DNA of 64,000 nt. It comes from Megalopta genalis. Lineage: Eukaryota; Arthropoda; Insecta; Hymenoptera; Halictidae. The position numbers and the translations under genes were made by a program. This document shows positions 18,612 to 29,398 of the stretch, one piece after another (position 1 is the first letter of the stretch; each line of letters starts with the position of its first letter). Below the pieces are notes generated by a model. The model was not told where the DNA came from. It searched no databases and saw only the letters and a program-made list of their open reading frames with translations. Location: assembly GCF_051020955.1 (NCBI RefSeq), contig NC_135022.1, positions 8,458,463-8,522,462 of the forward strand. The letters run 5' to 3'.

Positions 18612-21600
18612 TGGGGCCCCCGGGCCCGATAATACAAGTTAATCTCAACTGCTCGGCCAGAGCGCAGGATCTCCTGTTTCAATGCATGGCCGAGCGGGGT
18701 GCCGGGTTGGCAGTCGTGGCGGAGCCGCACAGGGTGCCCAAACATCCACACTGGATGGGGGACTCGATTGGCTCCGCCGCGATTATTTGGGCTGGGAGGC
18801 CGGGGTCCCCGCCGTGCTCGCTTATCGAGCGCGGCCTGGGATACGTGGCCGTTGATTGGGGCGGCACCGCGGTTGTGGCGATATACGCACCTCCAAGGTG
18901 GTCCCTCGAAGAGTTTGAGCAGTATCTGGACGGGGTAGGGAGATGCGTCTCCCGCTGCCATCCCCGTCCGGTGCTGGTCCTGGGGGACTTCAATGCCAAG
19001 GCCACGCCTTGGGGTTCCCCCGGGACTGATTCGAGGGGCCGGGAGGTGCTGGATTGGGCGGCGGGACTGGAGCTCCGTCTCCTGAACACGGGCTCGGTCC
19101 ATACGTGCGTGCGGCATAACGGGGGGTCCATCGTTGACCTTTCGTGGGCAACGCCCCCGGCCGCGCGCCGTATTACGGGGTGGAGGGTGGCGGAAGGGGT
19201 CGAGACGTTGTCTGACCATAGATACATAGTTCTCGACCTCTCCGCCGCCCTAACATCGACACCCCGTCGTCGCCCCGCCGATGACGGTTCGCCTCAGCCG
19301 CGGTGGGCGCTGAAGCGCCTCGACCAGGACGCTCTGATGGCGGCAGCCCACGTCGTGGCCTGGCCAGCAACACCGGCCGGGCCAGTCGACGGGAATGGGG
19401 AGGCCCATTGGTTCCGGGGCGCAATGACGTCGATTTGCGACGTCGCCATGCCCCGGGCCAGGGTCTTCCCGAGGAAGGCGGTGTACTGGTGGTCGCGCGA
19501 AATAGCGGAATTACGCACCGAGTGCGTCCACGCGCGGCGCCAGTACGCTCGCGCCCGTCGACGACGACGTACGGACGACGTGCTGGCTGCCCAGCTGTAC
19601 GGGCGATATCGGGAGAAGGTGGTCGCCCTGCAGCTGGCCATCAGGCGAGCGAAGGACCAGGCCTGGCGCGATCTCCTCGGCTCTCTGAACCGAGATCCGT
19701 GGGGGCGCCCATACAAGATGGCATTGGGACGATTACGCCCCTGGGCGCCCCCCGTGACGGAGAGCCTGGACCCGGGGCTGCTCGGGCGGGTCGTGGACGC
19801 TTTATTCCCCGTTAGCGTGAAGGCGTCCCGGCCCGTCCCTGAGCCAGAGGAACATGAGTGGTCCCCGGATCTTGAGGTCGCGCCGGAGGAGATGGCCGGG
19901 GTCGTCAAATGGCTCCGGGGCAAGAATACCGCCCCGGGGCCGGACGGTATCCCCGGCCGGGTCTGGTTGCTCGCCGCGAGCGTCCTGGGGGAGAGGCTGA
20001 GGAGCCTCTACTCTGGGCTCCTGAGGTCGGGGACGTTCCCCGACCTATGGAGAGAAAGTCGGATGGTCCTCTTGAGGAAGGATGGGAGGCCGGGGGATTC
20101 TCCCTCCGCGTACCGGCCCATTTGTCTCCTGGATGAGGCGGGCAAGATCTTCGAGAAGATCATTGTTGCCCGCCTCTCCAGACACCTGTCCCGCGACGGC
20201 CCCGATCTAGCGGACTGCCAGTTTGGCTTCCGGGAGGGGCGATCGACGGTCGACGCTATCGACCGTCTCAAGTCCCTCTCGGATAATGCCGTGGCAAGGG
20301 GCGGGGTGTGCTTGGCGGTGTCCATTGACATCGTCAATGCGTTCAACACCCTGCCCTGGTCCGCCATTAGGGAGGCCCTCGTCGATCACCAGGTGCCTCC
20401 CTATCTGAGGCGGGTGATCGGAGCCTACCTGCGGGACAGGTGGGTCGAATACCCGGGCCGGTACGGGATGATACGGAGGGAAGTGGACCGCGGGGTCCCG
20501 CAGGGGTCCGTTTTAGGACCGCTCCTGTGGGACCTGGGTTACAACGCGGTCCTGGAGAAGGCCTCCCTGCCCGACGGTGCCACCCTCGTCTGCTACGCGG
20601 ACGACACGTTGGTGGTCGCCGTCGGGAGTACCTTCGAGAGGACCATCCGACGAGCAGAGGTTGCGGTGGCAGCCGTCGTCGCGAGGATCCGCGATCTGGG
20701 GCTGAAAATAGCCCCGGAGAAGGCCGAGGCTGTCTGGTTCCACGGACGGCCTCGGTCTCGGCCACCGGCCAGATCGTGGATCCGGGTTGGAGAAGCCTGC
20801 GTCGAGGTGAAGTCCGAGTTGAAATATCTCGGACTGATCCTCGACAGCCACTGGTGCTTCGATGCGCATCTCGACCGTCTCGTCCCCGGAGTCGAAAAGG
20901 CGGCGGCCTCTTTGGGCCGCCTGCTGCCCAACCTCGGGGGACCGGGAGATTTGGTGCGCCGCCTATACCTGGGCGTGGTGCGGTCTATGGCCTTATACGG
21001 TGCCCCAATCTGGGCGCCGTACGTGATGACCAGCCGGCGCAACACGCTGTTGTTGCGCCGGCTGCAGAGGCGGATGGCCATCCGCCTCATAAGAGGTTAC
21101 CGCACCACGTCTACCGTGGCGGCGCTTGCTCTGGCGGGAGAACTTCCCTTCGAGCTTCAAGCGGCGGTGCGCGCCTATGTTTATAGGCGCACTAGCATCG
21201 CCAGCCGTGCTCGAGGGGCCCCGCCGGAGCGTGAGACGGTCGGGGGCTTCGAGCTCCAGGCCCGGCGACTAGCGCTCGCCAGATGGCGTGCCGAGCTTTG
21301 CTCCCACGCCGGCGAGCGCGTCCCCGGGGCTCTCCTGCCGCACTTCACCTCGTGGCGGGAGAGACGGCATGGCAGGCTCTCCTACCGAGCGACGCAGGTG
21401 TTCACCGGGCATGGCTGCTTCGGTGTCTACCTGTGTCGCATCGGGCGGGAAGCGACGACGGTGTGCCACCATTGTGGCGCGGAGGAAGACTCGGCGCAGC
21501 ACACGCTGGAGGAATGTCCCGCCTTTTCAGCGCTGCGCCGAGTCCTAAAACGGGAAGTCGGTCACGACCTCGCACTCTCCAGCCTAGTTGGGGCCATGCT

Positions 21601-21754
21601 GGAGAGCCCGGGGAAGTGGGCGGCAGCAATCTCTTTCTGCGAGGAGGTTATGTCGCGGAAGGAGGCTGCCGAGCGGGATCGGGAGCTTACAGATCCCGCC
21701 CGACGTGCCCGGGGACGGCGTGCGCGCCCACGCCGAGAAACCCCGGGCAGCTGA
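18611..21754 (+). CDS. ORF2 of copy A5: endonuclease-reverse transcriptase (1047 aa)
   Basis: Catalytic motifs are all kept. Private changes include GDFNAKATPWGS (Pro at residue 133, three residues after the endonuclease GDFNAK motif), PVSVKASRP, DSHWCFDAHL, VPGVEK and TVGGFELQ. The proline could affect endonuclease packing, but the catalytic side chains are unchanged. Confidence 0.94.
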   Translation: MGPPGPIIQVNLNCSARAQDLLFQCMAERGAGLAVVAEPHRVPKHPHWMGDSIGSAAIIWAGRPGSPPCSLIERGLGYVAVDWGGTAVVAIYAPPRWSLEEFEQYLDGVGRCVSRCHPRPVLVLGDFNAKATPWGSPGTDSRGREVLDWAAGLELRLLNTGSVHTCVRHNGGSIVDLSWATPPAARRITGWRVAEGVETLSDHRYIVLDLSAALTSTPRRRPADDGSPQPRWALKRLDQDALMAAAHVVAWPATPAGPVDGNGEAHWFRGAMTSICDVAMPRARVFPRKAVYWWSREIAELRTECVHARRQYARARRRRRTDDVLAAQLYGRYREKVVALQLAIRRAKDQAWRDLLGSLNRDPWGRPYKMALGRLRPWAPPVTESLDPGLLGRVVDALFPVSVKASRPVPEPEEHEWSPDLEVAPEEMAGVVKWLRGKNTAPGPDGIPGRVWLLAASVLGERLRSLYSGLLRSGTFPDLWRESRMVLLRKDGRPGDSPSAYRPICLLDEAGKIFEKIIVARLSRHLSRDGPDLADCQFGFREGRSTVDAIDRLKSLSDNAVARGGVCLAVSIDIVNAFNTLPWSAIREALVDHQVPPYLRRVIGAYLRDRWVEYPGRYGMIRREVDRGVPQGSVLGPLLWDLGYNAVLEKASLPDGATLVCYADDTLVVAVGSTFERTIRRAEVAVAAVVARIRDLGLKIAPEKAEAVWFHGRPRSRPPARSWIRVGEACVEVKSELKYLGLILDSHWCFDAHLDRLVPGVEKAAASLGRLLPNLGGPGDLVRRLYLGVVRSMALYGAPIWAPYVMTSRRNTLLLRRLQRRMAIRLIRGYRTTSTVAALALAGELPFELQAAVRAYVYRRTSIASRARGAPPERETVGGFELQARRLALARWRAELCSHAGERVPGALLPHFTSWRERRHGRLSYRATQVFTGHGCFGVYLCRIGREATTVCHHCGAEEDSAQHTLEECPAFSALRRVLKREVGHDLALSSLVGAMLESPGKWAAAISFCEEVMSRKEAAERDRELTDPARRARGRRARPRRETPGS

Positions 21755-22276
21755 GAGTAGGCGGGCGGCGGGTGTACCAGAACATGCTGGTTTCATTGCC
21801 CGCCGCCCGCCAACAGAGGAGGACCTCCACTGTTGGGAGTTGGGGATGACGAGTCGCCTGAAGGAGGCGAGGGTTAACTGTGATCCTCCTCCAATATACT
21901 CGTCGTCTCCCCGGCGGCCGCTGTGATCAGGGCGGGGGCCCTGGTCACCTATCGCGCGGTCGCCGTGTCGGGGCTGTGCGGGGTGCGACCCCTCGCGCCG
22001 CCGAATTTAAATTAAAATGGATTTTAGGGGGGAGGATTTATCACCCCCCGGGACGCGGCCGGCCATCGTTACCATCTTGATGGCCGGCCAGGCGTGGGGG
22101 AGCCGCGGTAGTGTTCTTCAAGAGTTCCCGTGGCTCCCCCGTTGAATCGCCAGCGATCGGTCCTGCGTCCTCAGGTCGCCGTGGAGGTTTTAGTGGGTCA
22201 AACCCCACACTACCCTCGTCCCGCTCCCCCGGGCGGGGCGGGGGTGTCTGGCGAGCAGATTTCCTCCACGTAAAAT
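21755..22276 (+). promoter_or_regulatory. 3' UTR of copy A5
   Basis: Same hairpin series; AATTTAAATTAAAATGG carries a short insertion relative to the other copies. Confidence 0.72.
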
Positions 22277-22294
22277 AAAAAAAAAAAAAAAAAA

Positions 22295-22441
22295 GGTTAT
22301 GTCAAGGTTATGTCAAGGTTATGTCAAGGTTATGTCAAGGTTATGTCAAGGTTATGTCAAGGTTATGTCAAGGTTATGTCAAGGTTATGTCAAGGTTATG
22401 TCAAGGTTATGTCAAGGTTATGTCAAGGTTATGTCAAGGTT
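22295..22441 (+). repeat. Telomeric array between A5 and A6 (147 nt)
   Basis: Thirteen perfect GGTTATGTCAA units plus GGTT. Confidence 0.97.
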
Positions 22442-22585
22442 CCCCCCCGTGTCCGCTACCTTGTCGTGGTGGGGGGGCTTCGTGCCCTAATGATCCTCAA
22501 GGCTGTGCCGGCGGGGAATTTATTCCCTGGCAGGTTCTACCATGCCGGAGTGGCTTGAGGTGAGGGGCCAACTAAAGTCGGACAC
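22442..22585 (+). ncRNA. Candidate HDV-like ribozyme, copy A6
   Basis: Matches the majority family A sequence (C7, GTGTCCG, ACC-TTGTCGT-GGT, G7, CUAA, CGGACAC ending at 22585), so P2 is a perfect 7 bp. Confidence 0.78.
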
Positions 22586-22812
22586 ATACCGTAAACCTGT
22601 GGTCATGTTTTACAGGAACGGGGGTCTTGCCTTAACCGGCCGGGCCGCGAGGATGACAACCTCTCTAAAAAATCCCTAGCCCCAAGCAGTGTTGCGCGGT
22701 GAAGAGGGCGTAGCTGGAGTAAGCGCCAGCTATGGTTGGTGGGTGCACCAATCGTTAGCGGACAACCCCGGGGTACCTGGCGACCCCCCGGGCGTATTAG
22801 CCTTCCCCGGGT

Positions 22813-25008
22813 ATGGCGGCTCTACCCGGGGTGACCTCCTTTCCGACCACACTCGTGGGATTAAGTATGGAGTCTACTTTTTCACAAACAACCGGGGAGG
22901 GGGGAAACGAGCGTGAGGTGGAGGTGCGCGGGCCTATCGTGCGCCTCAAAAGATGCACAGAGCCGGTGTCGCGGAGGCATTCGGCGACACGCGGCAAAAA
23001 GAGGACCGCAGCGGGCCTTGGTGAGTGCGATGAGGGGGAGGAGTCAGATTTCTCTGTCTCCTCCCACCACTCATCGCAGAGTGTCCCGGGCTCGTCGTCA
23101 GCGAGGAAAAGAGGACGGCCGCCGACGACCGGCGAATATGTTGGCCTCGCAGAGGCCAAACTTAGGCTGGCCGAGGCTTCGCAGCTGGAGGCCGAGGCAA
23201 GGGAGGTGGCGGCGATATTTGACCCGGGAGCCCCCGTGCCGAGACCATCGCGGTCGAGCGTCCCGCTCCCGGACGAGACGGATATAGCGGAAAATTTCCG
23301 CAACCGTCCAACGCGGGATGTCGCGGCCGCTATATTGGAGAGCCTGGATGAAGTGGCCAGGATCTCCGGCGTGTCAAAGGGGCTGAAGGGCAATTTGGCC
23401 CGCGCCCTAAGGGTGGCCGCCTTAAACGGCAGGGTGGGGGTGTCCGAGCTTGCGGTTAGGTCAGCTACCGACGCCACGCGTGCCCTGGAGGCAGAGAATG
23501 CCGTCCTCAGGGGGCAAATGACGGAGCTGCGGGCGGAGGTGGCTCGGCTCCGGCAGGTGGTGGAGGCGAGTACGGCTGCTGCCGCAATGCCTCCGCCGCC
23601 GCGCCCGGGAGAGGGCTCAGTATCGCCGCCGATCGTCGCCGCCCGGGACTGCCAACGCTCCGGGCAAGAAAAGTCCTCGCCCCCACATGCGACTGCGCCC
23701 GCAGATTTTCTGGCGCAGATAAGCGCCCTGATAGACGCCAAATTGGCGTCATTCAGGAGGGAGCTCGCGCCGCGAACGGACTCGGCCCTGCGATCGGTGG
23801 CACCTGGGCCGTCCGTCCCCTCACAGTCTTCGGACAGGGTGGGGCGGAAGACGAAGAAGAAGAAGAAAGGTGGGAAAGCTGGGGCGGCTATAGCGGCCCA
23901 GACGGAGCCCGCTCGACCGCGAGCAGAATCGGCGCTACCCTCTGCCGCGCCTCCGCCCCAGGAGGCGTGGTCCCAGGTGGTTGGCCGCAAGGCTAAAAAG
24001 GCGGCTGCCAAGGCCACTGCGGCGGCGAATAATAAAAAAGGACGGGTGGTCCCGGCGGCCCCCAGGAAGACACCCCTGCCTCCGCGACCGCCACGCACAG
24101 CAGCGGTTACCATAACGGTTCCGTCTGGCGTGGACATTACTTACGCGCAGGCGATGGCCACTGCCAGGTCCAAGGTGGACCTGGCAGAAATTGGCATCGC
24201 CTCGCTGAGGCCGCGAAGGGCGGTGACTGGGGGGTTAATTTTGGAGGTCCCTGGTACCGATGGGGCCGCCAAGGCCACCGTCCTGGCCACAAAAGTGGCG
24301 GAAGCACTGGCAGGCACCGGCGTAAAGGTCGCGCGTCCGGTCAAAAAAGCTGACCTTAGGGTGCGCGGCCTGGTCGATTCGACCACGCCGGCGGAGGTCG
24401 CTGCGGCTGTTGCCCGCGTGGGCGGGTGCAGCGAGGGGGACATCAATACCGGCGAAATCCGGTCTTCCCCCTCGGGATTGGGCACCCTCTGGGTACGATG
24501 TCCTGCCGCGGCCGCTCGGAAGGTTGCTGTCGCGGGCCGGATAACCGTCGGCTGGACCCAGGCAGCCGTGGAGGCCCTGAGTGCCCGGCCTCTGCAGTGT
24601 TACCGTTGCCTTGGTATTGGCCACACCAGTCAGCGGTGCACATCTGCCGAGGATAGGTCCGACTGCTGCTATAGATGCGGCAGTCGGGACCATAAGGTGG
24701 CAGCCTGTACGGCCACGCCCAATTGTCCGCTTTGTGCGGGCGCGGGCAAGCCGTCTGGTCACCGCCTCGGCAGCCGGGCATGTCCTGCCAGTGTGAGGCG
24801 AGGCAAGGTAGGCGGCCAAAGGCCGTCTGCCAGACTTTATAAGAAAGGGAAGGTAACCACGATGGCCAAGGCAGCGACCACCGTGGCCAGCAACGGAAAG
24901 GCAGCATCGCCTGATGCTGCCGCCGCGCCCGCGGGGGCGGATGGGGTCATTAAAGTCCCAGACGCCACCGCATCCGCGGCCGTGACGGCGATGGACACGG
25001 CTGTGTAA
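22813..25008 (+). CDS. ORF1 of copy A6: Gag-like protein (731 aa)
   Basis: Near the family consensus through residue 500. Diagnostic codons are GGT (Gly, 24613-24615) and AAG (Lys, 24748-24750), as in A4. The C-terminal tail reads SARLYKKGKVTT rather than SARFNKKGKETT. The first knuckle has GIGH. Overlaps ORF2 by one base. Confidence 0.93.
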   Translation: MAALPGVTSFPTTLVGLSMESTFSQTTGEGGNEREVEVRGPIVRLKRCTEPVSRRHSATRGKKRTAAGLGECDEGEESDFSVSSHHSSQSVPGSSSARKRGRPPTTGEYVGLAEAKLRLAEASQLEAEAREVAAIFDPGAPVPRPSRSSVPLPDETDIAENFRNRPTRDVAAAILESLDEVARISGVSKGLKGNLARALRVAALNGRVGVSELAVRSATDATRALEAENAVLRGQMTELRAEVARLRQVVEASTAAAAMPPPPRPGEGSVSPPIVAARDCQRSGQEKSSPPHATAPADFLAQISALIDAKLASFRRELAPRTDSALRSVAPGPSVPSQSSDRVGRKTKKKKKGGKAGAAIAAQTEPARPRAESALPSAAPPPQEAWSQVVGRKAKKAAAKATAAANNKKGRVVPAAPRKTPLPPRPPRTAAVTITVPSGVDITYAQAMATARSKVDLAEIGIASLRPRRAVTGGLILEVPGTDGAAKATVLATKVAEALAGTGVKVARPVKKADLRVRGLVDSTTPAEVAAAVARVGGCSEGDINTGEIRSSPSGLGTLWVRCPAAAARKVAVAGRITVGWTQAAVEALSARPLQCYRCLGIGHTSQRCTSAEDRSDCCYRCGSRDHKVAACTATPNCPLCAGAGKPSGHRLGSRACPASVRRGKVGGQRPSARLYKKGKVTTMAKAATTVASNGKAASPDAAAAPAGADGVIKVPDATASAAVTAMDTAV

Positions 25009-28000
25009 TGGGGCCCCCGGGCCCGATAATACAAGTTAACCTCAACTGCTCGGCCAGAGCGCAGGATCTCCTGTTTCAATGCATGGCCGAGCGGGGTGCC
25101 GGGTTGGCAGTCGTGGCGGAGCCGCACAGGGTCCCCAAACATCCACACTGGATGGGGGACTCGATTGGCTCCGCCGCGGTTATTTGGGCTGGGAGGCCGG
25201 GGTCCCCGCCGTGCTCGGTTATCGAGCGCGGCCTGGGATACGTGGCCGTCGATTGGGGCGGCACCGCGGTTGTGGCGATATACGCACCTCCGAGGTGGTC
25301 CCTCGAAGAGTTTGAGCAGTATCTGGACGGGGTAGGGAGATGCGTCTCCCGCTGCCATCCCCGTCCGGTGCTGGTCCTGGGGGACTTCAATGCCAAGGCC
25401 ACGGCTTGGGGTTCCCCCGGGACTGACTCGAGGGGCCGGGAGGTGCTGGATTGGGCGGCGGGACTGGAGCTCCGTCTCCTGAATACGGGCTCGGTCCATA
25501 CGTGCGTGCGGCATAACGGGGGGTCCATCGTTGACCTTTCGTGGGCAACGCCCCCGGCCGCGCGCCGTATTACGGGGTGGAGGGTGGCGGAAGGGGTCGA
25601 GACGTTGTCTGACCACAGATACATAGTTCTCGACCTCTCCGCTGCCCCACCATCGACTCCCCGTCGTCGCCCCGCCGATGAGGGTTCGCCTCAACCGCGG
25701 TGGGCGCTGAAGCGCCTCGACCAGGACGCTCTGATGGCGGCAGCCCACGTCGTGGCCTGGCCAGCAACAACGGCCGGGCCAGTCGACGGGAATGGGGAGG
25801 CCCATTGGTTCCGGGGCGCAATGACGTCGATTTGCGACGTCGCCATGCCCCGGGCCAGAGTCTTCCCGAGGAAGGCGGTGTACTGGTGGTCGCGCGCGAT
25901 AGCGGAATTACGCACCGAGTGCGTTCGCGCGCGACGCCAGTACGCTCGCGCCCGTCGACGACGACGAACGGACGACGTGCTGGCTGCCCAGCTGTACGGG
26001 CTATATCGGGAGAAGGTGGTCGCTCTGCAGCTGGCCATCAGGCGAGCGAGGGACCAGGCCTGGCGCGATCTCCTCGGCTCTCTGAACCGAGATCCGTGGG
26101 GGCGCCCATACAAGATGGCATTGGGACGATTACGTCCCTGGGCGCCCCCCGTGACGGAGAGCCTGGATCCGGGGCTGCTCGGGCGGGTCGTGGACGCTTT
26201 ATTCCCCGTTAGCGAGGAGCCGTCCCGGCCCGTCCCTGAGCCAGAGGAATATGAGTGGTCCCCGGATCTTGAGGTCGCGCCGGAGGAGATGGCCGGGGTC
26301 GTCAAATGGCTCCGGGGCAAGAATACCGCCCCGGGACCGGACGGTATCCCCGGCCGGGTCTGGTTTCTCGCCGCGAGCGTCCTGGGGGAGAGGCTGAGGA
26401 GCCTCTACTCTGGGCTCCTGAGGTCGGGGACGTTCCCCGACCTATGGAGAGAAAGTCGGATGGTCCTCTTGAGGAAGGATGGGAGGCCGGAGGATTCTCC
26501 CTCCGCGTACCGGCCCATTTGTCTCCTGGATGAGGCGGGCAAGATCTTCGAGAAGATCATTGTTGCCCGCCTCTCCATGCACCTGTCCCGCGACGGCCCC
26601 GATCTGGCGGACTGCCAGTTTGGCTTCCGGGAGGGGCGATCGACGGTCGACGCAATCGACCGTCTCAAGTCCCTCTCGGACAATGCCGTGGCAAGGGGCG
26701 GGGTGTGCTTGGCGGTGTCCATTGACATCGTCAATGCGTTCAACACCCTGCCCTGGTCCGCCATCAGGGAGGGCCTCGTCGATCACCAGGTGCCTCCCTA
26801 TCTGAGGCGGGTGATCGGGGCCTACCTGCGGGACAGGTGGGTTGAATACCCGGGCCGGTGCGGGATGATACGGAGGGAAGTAGACCGCGGGGTCCCGCAG
26901 GGGTCCGTTTTAGGGCCGCTCCTGTGGGACCTAGGTTACAACGCGGTCCTGGAAAAGGCCTCCCTGCCCGACGGTGCCACCCTCGTCTGCTACGCGGACG
27001 ACACGTTGGTGGTCGCCGTCGGGAGTACCTTCGAGAGGACCATCCGTCGAGCAGAGGTTGCGGTGGCAGCCGTCGTCGCGAGGATCCGCGATCTGGGGCT
27101 AAAAATAGCCCCGGAGAAGGCCGAGGCTGTCTGGTTTCACGGACGGCCTCGGTCTCGGCCAACGGCCAGATCGTGGATCCGGGTTGGAGAAGCCTGCGTC
27201 GAGGCGAAGTCCGAGTTGAAATATCTCGGACTGATCCTCGACAGCCACTGGTGCTTCGATGCGCATCTCGACCGTCTCGTCCCCCGAGTCGAAAAGGCGG
27301 CGGCCTCTTTGGGCCGCCTGCTGCCCAACCTCGGGGGACCGGGAGATTTGGTGCGCCGCCTATACCTGGGCGTGGTGCGGTCTATGGCCTTATACGGTGC
27401 CCCAATATGGGCGCCGTACGTGATGACCAGCCGGCGCAACACGCTATTGTTGCGCCGGCTGCAGAGGCGGATGGCCATCCGCCTCATAAGAGGTTACCGC
27501 ACCACGTCTACCGTGGCGGCGCTTGCTCTGGCGGGAGAACTTCCCTTCGAGCTTCAGGCGGCGGTGCGCGCCTATGTTTATGGGCGCACAAGCATCGCCA
27601 GCCGTGCTCGAGGGGCCCCGCCGGAGCGAGAGACGGTCGAGGGCTTCGAGCTCCAGGCCCGGAGACTAGCGCTGGCCAGATGGCGTGCCGAGCTTTGCTC
27701 CCACGCCGGCGAGCGCGTCCCCGGGGCTCTCCTGCCGCACTTCACCTCGTGGCGGGAGAGACGGCATGGCAGGCTCTCCTACCGAGCGACGCAGGTGTTC
27801 ACCGGGCATGGCTGCTTCGGTGTCTACCTGTGTCGCATCGGGCGGGAAGCGACGACGGCGTGCCACCATTGTGGCGCGGAGGAAGACTCGGCGCAGCACA
27901 CGCTGGAGGAATGTCCCGCCTTTTCAGCGCTGCGCCGAGTCCTAAAACGAGAAGTCGGACACGACCTCGCACTCTCCAGCCTAGTTGGGGCCATGCTGGA

Positions 28001-28151
28001 GGGCCCGGGGAAGTGGGCGGCAGCAATCACTTTCTGCGAGAAGGTTATGTCGCGGAAGGAGGCTGCCGAGCGGGATCGGGAGCTTACAGATCCCGCCCGA
28101 CGTGCCCGGGGACGGCGTGCGCGCCCACGCCGAGAAACCCCGGGCAGCTGA
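25008..28151 (+). CDS. ORF2 of copy A6: endonuclease-reverse transcriptase (1047 aa)
   Basis: Open, with all catalytic motifs. Private differences include RARDQAW, SEEPSRP, EEYEWSP, RVWFLAAS, ARLSMHLS, REGLVDH, RPTARSW and ITFCEKVM, some in otherwise invariant reverse transcriptase segments. CCHC is kept although the residue before it is Ala (TTACHHC). Confidence 0.94.
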   Translation: MGPPGPIIQVNLNCSARAQDLLFQCMAERGAGLAVVAEPHRVPKHPHWMGDSIGSAAVIWAGRPGSPPCSVIERGLGYVAVDWGGTAVVAIYAPPRWSLEEFEQYLDGVGRCVSRCHPRPVLVLGDFNAKATAWGSPGTDSRGREVLDWAAGLELRLLNTGSVHTCVRHNGGSIVDLSWATPPAARRITGWRVAEGVETLSDHRYIVLDLSAAPPSTPRRRPADEGSPQPRWALKRLDQDALMAAAHVVAWPATTAGPVDGNGEAHWFRGAMTSICDVAMPRARVFPRKAVYWWSRAIAELRTECVRARRQYARARRRRRTDDVLAAQLYGLYREKVVALQLAIRRARDQAWRDLLGSLNRDPWGRPYKMALGRLRPWAPPVTESLDPGLLGRVVDALFPVSEEPSRPVPEPEEYEWSPDLEVAPEEMAGVVKWLRGKNTAPGPDGIPGRVWFLAASVLGERLRSLYSGLLRSGTFPDLWRESRMVLLRKDGRPEDSPSAYRPICLLDEAGKIFEKIIVARLSMHLSRDGPDLADCQFGFREGRSTVDAIDRLKSLSDNAVARGGVCLAVSIDIVNAFNTLPWSAIREGLVDHQVPPYLRRVIGAYLRDRWVEYPGRCGMIRREVDRGVPQGSVLGPLLWDLGYNAVLEKASLPDGATLVCYADDTLVVAVGSTFERTIRRAEVAVAAVVARIRDLGLKIAPEKAEAVWFHGRPRSRPTARSWIRVGEACVEAKSELKYLGLILDSHWCFDAHLDRLVPRVEKAAASLGRLLPNLGGPGDLVRRLYLGVVRSMALYGAPIWAPYVMTSRRNTLLLRRLQRRMAIRLIRGYRTTSTVAALALAGELPFELQAAVRAYVYGRTSIASRARGAPPERETVEGFELQARRLALARWRAELCSHAGERVPGALLPHFTSWRERRHGRLSYRATQVFTGHGCFGVYLCRIGREATTACHHCGAEEDSAQHTLEECPAFSALRRVLKREVGHDLALSSLVGAMLEGPGKWAAAITFCEKVMSRKEAAERDRELTDPARRARGRRARPRRETPGS

Positions 28152-28676
28152 GAGTAGGCGGGCGGCGGGTGTACCAGAACATGCTGGTTTCACTGCCCGC
28201 CGCCCGCCAACAGAGGAGGACGTCCACTGTTGGGAGTGGGGGATGACGAGTCGCCTGAAGGAGGCGAGGGTTAACTGTGATCCTCCTCCAATATACTCGT
28301 CGTCCCCCCGGCGGCCGCTGTGATCAGGGCGGGGGCCCTGGTCACCTATCGGGCGGTCGCCGTGTCGGGGCGGTGCGGGGTGCGACCCCTCGCGCCGCCG
28401 AATTTAAATGGATTTTAGGGGGGAGGATTTATCTTTTTTATTTCCCCCCGGGACGCGGCCGGCCATCGTTACCATCCTGATGGCCGGCCAGGCGAGGGGG
28501 AGCCGCGGTAGTGTTCTTCAAGAGTTCCCGTGGCTCCCCCGTTGAATCGCCAGCGATCGGTCCTGCGTCCTCAGGTCGCCGTGGAGGTTTTAGTGGGTCA
28601 AACCCCACACTACCCTCGTCCCGCTCCCCCGGGCGGGGCGGGGGTGTCTGGCGAGCAGATTTCCTCCACGTAAAAT
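28152..28676 (+). promoter_or_regulatory. 3' UTR of copy A6
   Basis: Same hairpin series; TTTATCTTTTTTATTT replaces TTTATC ahead of the CCCCCC tract. Confidence 0.72.
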
Positions 28677-28694
28677 AAAAAAAAAAAAAAAAAA

Positions 28695-29027
28695 GGTTAT
28701 GTCAAGGTTATGTCAAGGTTATGTCAAGGTTATGTCAAGGTTATGTCAAGGTTATGTCAAGGTTATGTCAAGGTTATGTCAAGGTTATGTCAAGGTTATG
28801 TCAAGGTTATGTCAAGGTTATGTCAAGGTTATGTCAAGGTTATGTCAAGGTTATGTTATGTCAAGGTTATGTCAAGGTTATGTCAAGGTTATGTTATGTC
28901 AAGGTTATGTCAAGGTTATGTCAAGGTTATGTCAAGGTTATGTCAAGGTTATGTCAAGGTTATGTCAAGGTTATGTCAAGGTTATGTCAAGGTTATGTCA
29001 AGGTTATGTCAAGGTTATGTCAAGGTT
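28695..29027 (+). repeat. Telomeric array between A6 and A7 (333 nt) with two short units
   Basis: Equals 31 units plus GGTT minus two 6-nt deletions. Each deletion gives GGTTATGTTATGTCAA (near 28855 and 28891), that is, a 5-nt TTATG unit. No substitutions seen. Confidence 0.95.
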
Positions 29028-29171
29028 CCCCCCCGTGTCCGCTACCTTGTCGTGGTGGGGGGGCTTCGTGCCCTAATGATCCTCAAGGCTGTGCCGGCGG
29101 GGAATTTATTCCCTGGCAGGTTCTACCATGCCGGAGTGGCTTGAGGTGAGGGGCCAACTAAAGTCGGACAC
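29028..29171 (+). ncRNA. Candidate HDV-like ribozyme, copy A7
   Basis: Majority sequence with all helices perfect; P2 3' arm 29165-29171. Confidence 0.78.
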
Positions 29172-29398
29172 ATACCGTAAACCTGTGGTCATGTTTTACA
29201 GGAACGGGGGTCTTGCCTTAACCGGCCGGGCCGCGAGGATGACAACCTCTCTAAAAAATCCCTAGCCCCAAGCAGTGTTGCGCGGTGAAGAGGGCGTAGC
29301 TGGAGTAAGCGCCAGCTATGGTTGGTGGGTGCACCAATCGTTAGCGGACAACCCCGGGGTACCTGGCGACCCCCCGGGCGTATTAGCCTTCCCCGGGT

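Larger units (their letters stand above)
16019..22294 (+). mobile_element. Family A SART-like element, copy A5 (full length, duplicated 5' end)
   Basis: Complete and open. Its first 26 nt (16019-16044) are repeated in tandem at 16045-16070. Poly(A) 22277-22294. A5, A6, A7 and A8 are almost identical through the 5' UTR and most of ORF1. Confidence 0.94.
22442..28694 (+). mobile_element. Family A SART-like element, copy A6 (full length)
   Basis: Complete and open, poly(A) 28677-28694. Confidence 0.95.

Noticed and set aside
22797..24137. Conserved 446-codon antisense frame opposite ORF1 of family A (also in A4, A5, A7)
   Set aside because: High GC and the ORF1 codon pattern keep the opposite frame open; the encoded protein shows no motif, and conservation follows that of ORF1.
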